NCBI GenBank assembly: GCA_900552875.1
Contig: USCS01000068.1
Location: 1-7,938 of the forward strand
Direction: 5' to 3'
Length of the DNA stretch: 7,938 nucleotides
Origin: an uncultured Collinsella sp.
GTDB lineage: Bacteria; Actinomycetota; Coriobacteriia; Coriobacteriales; Coriobacteriaceae
Part shown: piece after piece, positions 5,371 to 7,938 of the stretch
Layout: every line of letters begins with the position of its first letter
Position numbering within the stretch: position 1 is the first letter of the stretch
Program-made: the position numbers and the translations under genes
Notes under the pieces: generated by a model
Seen by the model: the letters and a program-made list of their open reading frames with translations, nothing else
The model's database searches: none
Told to the model about the DNA's origin: nothing

Positions 5371-6084
5371 ATGGCGCAGCGCGAACAACACGAACGGGTC
5401 AAAAAGATGGACCGCTTGGCGGACAAGCTGTTCGGTCATAAGGCGGTGGTCGTGGCGATACTGGTCGTCATTGCGATGGCGAGCGGCTTGGCGATGGCGA
5501 ACCTTGGCGGCGGTGCCGGCGGCGTGTCGTTTGAGCGCACTGACGGTTCAGACTCGTTGGTGGAGCCGGGATCCGGCGATGCCTCGAGCGGAAAGACATC
5601 CGAAGGCTCTTCGTCTAAGGCGTCTGCCGCGGCAGAAGTCTATGTCGATGTTGATGGCGCTGTTGTGTCGCCCGGTGTATACAGGCTCAAAGACGGCGCG
5701 CGGGTGGCTCAGGCGATTGATGCCGCCGGCGGGCTGGCGCCTGAGGCAGACGTTACGGGGCTCAATCGGGCATCTAAGGTCGTCGATGGACAGAAGATTC
5801 ACGTTCCAACGGTAGGGGAGCAGCAGACGTCCATTGCGGAAGCCGGTGTTGATGGTGGGGCTTTCGCATCATCGGGCGTGAGTGGCGCAACAGGCCTAGT
5901 AAATATCAATACGGCAAGCGCGGCAGAACTGCAGACGCTCTCGGGCATCGGTCCCTCCATGGCACAGTCGATTATCGATGAGCGGACAAAGAACGGTGCT
6001 TTTGCCTCGGTTGACGATCTGATGCGTGTATCGGGAATCGGCGAGAAGAAGCTTGCCAAAATCAAAGATTGCATCTGCGTATGA
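5371..6084 (+). CDS. comEA: Competence protein ComEA (membrane-anchored DNA receptor)
   Basis: ComEA binds incoming double-stranded DNA outside the membrane and hands it to the ComEC channel during natural transformation. The 237-residue protein begins with a basic cytoplasmic stretch (1-24). One membrane anchor follows (about 25-44), then a Ser/Gly-rich linker (about 45-88). A SLBB domain (about 89-146) starts at VYVDVDGAVVSPGVY. The C terminus (about 176-237) is a double helix-hairpin-helix domain, with NINTAS (178-183), LSGIGPSMA (190-198) and VSGIGEKKLA (220-229), which binds DNA non-specifically. The ATG at 5371 is supported by GGGAGG (5358-5363) 7 bases before it. Upstream in-frame codons lack this and would put extra residues before the basic region. 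Its end overlaps comEC by four bases (ATGA). Codon choice is more mixed than in the housekeeping genes to its left. Confidence 0.95.
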   Translation: MAQREQHERVKKMDRLADKLFGHKAVVVAILVVIAMASGLAMANLGGGAGGVSFERTDGSDSLVEPGSGDASSGKTSEGSSSKASAAAEVYVDVDGAVVSPGVYRLKDGARVAQAIDAAGGLAPEADVTGLNRASKVVDGQKIHVPTVGEQQTSIAEAGVDGGAFASSGVSGATGLVNINTASAAELQTLSGIGPSMAQSIIDERTKNGAFASVDDLMRVSGIGEKKLAKIKDCICV

Positions 6085-7938
6085 GTGCGACCGAGCGCGA
6101 GCATGTGATGCCTCCGCGGCCCCTGATGCCGTGGACGATGGCCCTGTGTGCCGGCATGTGCATGAGCTGCGCCTCGGTGCTCAACGTGGCCGCTGATGCG
6201 CTGCTGAGGGAGCAGGCGCCGGCGGTCGGGCTGCTATGGGCCATTCCCGTTGCGACGACGGTATTCGTTGTGCTGGCTCAATCTTGTGCGCGGCTTGCCC
6301 CTTTGAAGCGGTGGTTGTATGCCGCGTCCGTCGGTCTCGTGGCGGGAGCGGTCGTCTCGGCGTGGTGGGCTGTGGGTGCGCTCAGCGCCTCGAAGGCGCT
6401 CGACGGTCGAGCGGCAAGCGGCCTCGAGTTTATCGTGCAGGGCGATCCATCCATAAACGACGACGTGTATTCCTATACCTGCGAGGCACGCGCGGACGGT
6501 AAGAACTTGGCAACGGTTCGCCTATCGTGCGACCGCGAGCTCAAGGTCGGGGCGTACGTGCGTGTTATCGGTCGCGTTTCACGTTTTGAGAACGATGCGT
6601 ATGGACGATCGCGTGTGCTCCGAGGCGAGGTGCGCAAGGTTCAAGCCGTTCGGATTGTGCCGGTCGATGAGGGCTCTCCGGGGCCGCTGCTTCGGCTGCG
6701 AAATGGGCTGCTAGCGTCCATCGCGCCTGCGACCGACCCGGCGCGAGCGCTCATAGCCGGTGTCGTCTGCGGTCGTTCGGCCGAGCTGCGCGCCAAGCCG
6801 GCGGGCGACTGGTTTTCGGTAACGGGAACAGCGCATCTTATCGCCGTCTCGGGCAGCCATTTGGCTATCGTGGGGTTTGTAATCGAGGGTTTATTGCAAA
6901 AAACTCGGTGCTCGCGTGGTCTTCAGCGGGCGATATTGGCGATAACGCTTGTTGGCTACGCTGCCTTTACTGGCGCGTCTCCCTCGGCCGTGCGCGCGTG
7001 CTGCATGGTGTTCGCGACGCTTGTCGTAAACGGCGCGGGGCGTCGCCGGCACGGCGCTTCGGCACTCTTCGCAACCATGTCCATCTTTGTGCTGCTGCGG
7101 CCGACGGTGCTGTTCGAGATGGGCTTTCAGCTTTCATGTGCCAGCGTCTTTGCCATTTTGTGCTTTTGTCCCTATGCGACCTACGCTTTGGGTGAGCTGG
7201 GTGTGCCATCGGGCGTCGCCAGCATGCTTTCCGTCACGCTGTGCTCGCAACTGGCAACACTTCCCATTACCATTCCTGCCTTCGGTACGTTCTCGCTCAT
7301 TGCTCCGCTGGCAAATGCAGTCATCGGTCCGGTGGTGAGCGTACTGCTTGCTGTGTCGATCGTGCTGGTTCCCTTTTCGCTCGTGGAACCGTTGCGGATT
7401 TGGGCGCTCGTTGTGCCCATGGTTGCCGCCCGTTGCGCACTGTTCTTCGAGCAGCTGTTTGCCGCCGTGCCTGGTGCATCTGTGAGTGTGCCGCCCGATA
7501 GCATGTGGATTTACCTAGTGCCGTGTTTGCTGGCGGTTCTGTTGGTCTGGTGGCCGCGTCCCCGTGCACGTCCTATGGCGGTGGGGCTTTCATGCCTGGT
7601 GCTCTTGGCTGCGATTCCGTACGTCTACTGGGATCGATTCGCTCCGCCTTCGGTGACGGTGCTCGATGTGGGCCAGGCGGATGCGATTCTTATCCGCCAG
7701 GGCGACGCATTAGCACTCGTCGACTGCGGGCTCGATGAGCGCGTGGTAGCGGCGTTGGTTCGCAATAACGTGCACCATATCGATGCCGTCTTTGTGACGC
7801 ATTGGGATGAGGACCACTGGGGTGGTCTACCTGCCGTGCTCGAACAGTTTTCGGTCGGAACGATTGCCGTGGCGGCGGATGCGTTGGAGGATGCTCCTGC
7901 CGAGGTATTGAATCGACCTGGCGTTGAGTATCGGCAGG
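6081..7938 (+). CDS. comEC: Competence protein ComEC (DNA uptake channel), 3' end beyond window
   Basis: ComEC is the inner-membrane channel through which single-stranded DNA enters the cell. The frame is open from the ATG at 6081 (ATGA overlap with comEA) to the right edge, 619 codons without a stop. Two or three hydrophobic segments (about 17-102) precede a soluble OB-like region (about 112-192). The competence membrane domain follows (about 215-515), with the conserved AHLIAVSGSHLAIVG (251-265), GASPSAVRA (298-306), GFQLSCASV (348-356) and QLATLPI (390-396). The last part is a metallo-beta-lactamase-like domain starting at VTVLDVGQADAIL (525-537). It has LVDCG (546-550) and the metal-binding motif THWDEDHWGG (573-582), so catalytic residues are present in the visible part. 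The remaining domain lies outside the window. GGQ-type variation is limited to Ala in place of the usual Gly in DVGQGD. No break or frameshift is seen. Confidence 0.96.
   Translation, partial: MSATEREHVMPPRPLMPWTMALCAGMCMSCASVLNVAADALLREQAPAVGLLWAIPVATTVFVVLAQSCARLAPLKRWLYAASVGLVAGAVVSAWWAVGALSASKALDGRAASGLEFIVQGDPSINDDVYSYTCEARADGKNLATVRLSCDRELKVGAYVRVIGRVSRFENDAYGRSRVLRGEVRKVQAVRIVPVDEGSPGPLLRLRNGLLASIAPATDPARALIAGVVCGRSAELRAKPAGDWFSVTGTAHLIAVSGSHLAIVGFVIEGLLQKTRCSRGLQRAILAITLVGYAAFTGASPSAVRACCMVFATLVVNGAGRRRHGASALFATMSIFVLLRPTVLFEMGFQLSCASVFAILCFCPYATYALGELGVPSGVASMLSVTLCSQLATLPITIPAFGTFSLIAPLANAVIGPVVSVLLAVSIVLVPFSLVEPLRIWALVVPMVAARCALFFEQLFAAVPGASVSVPPDSMWIYLVPCLLAVLLVWWPRPRARPMAVGLSCLVLLAAIPYVYWDRFAPPSVTVLDVGQADAILIRQGDALALVDCGLDERVVAALVRNNVHHIDAVFVTHWDEDHWGGLPAVLEQFSVGTIAVAADALEDAPAEVLNRPGVEYRQ

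Noticed and set aside
6236..7738. Several short open frames inside comEC on both strands
   Set aside because: All are shadows. The comEC frame itself is open and shows conserved motifs across the whole region.

Overview
The window looks like chromosomal core sequence from a GC-rich actinobacterium of the class Coriobacteriia, with a Collinsella-like gut anaerobe the best guess. This is inferred from three things. The mihF-gmk-rpoZ cluster is an actinobacterial signature. The dihydroorotate dehydrogenase is the NAD-linked class 1B type (PyrD plus PyrK) common in anaerobes. Codon choice favours C or G at third positions. No mobile element, CRISPR array, rRNA or tRNA was seen, and all genes lie on the + strand.

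Bases 1-2507 hold a pyrimidine synthesis block, pyrK-pyrD-pyrF, with stop/start overlaps between adjacent genes. It is preceded by a strong terminator-like hairpin and a second small hairpin just before the pyrK ribosome binding site. PyrK and PyrD form the enzyme that oxidises dihydroorotate to orotate with NAD+, and PyrF makes UMP from OMP. The OMP-forming gene pyrE is not in the window. Bases 2508-2746 are non-coding. They carry a large hairpin and an inverted repeat that overlaps a good extended -10 promoter in front of mihF.

Bases 2747-5157 hold mihF (nucleoid protein), gmk (guanylate kinase), rpoZ (RNA polymerase omega) and thiI (tRNA 4-thiouridine synthesis). Their gaps are 0, 5 and 0 bases, so they are very likely one translationally coupled operon. 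It ends in a perfect 13-bp hairpin terminator. Bases 5158-5370 are non-coding, with that terminator and two further inverted repeats. Bases 5371-7938 hold the DNA-uptake genes comEA and comEC, overlapping by four bases. comEC runs off the right edge partway through its metallo-beta-lactamase-like domain.

I found no convincing new biological system. The items most worth a second look are the three inverted-repeat-rich leaders (before pyrK, mihF and comEA), and thiI in the place where mycobacteria carry coaBC (dfp) and metK.
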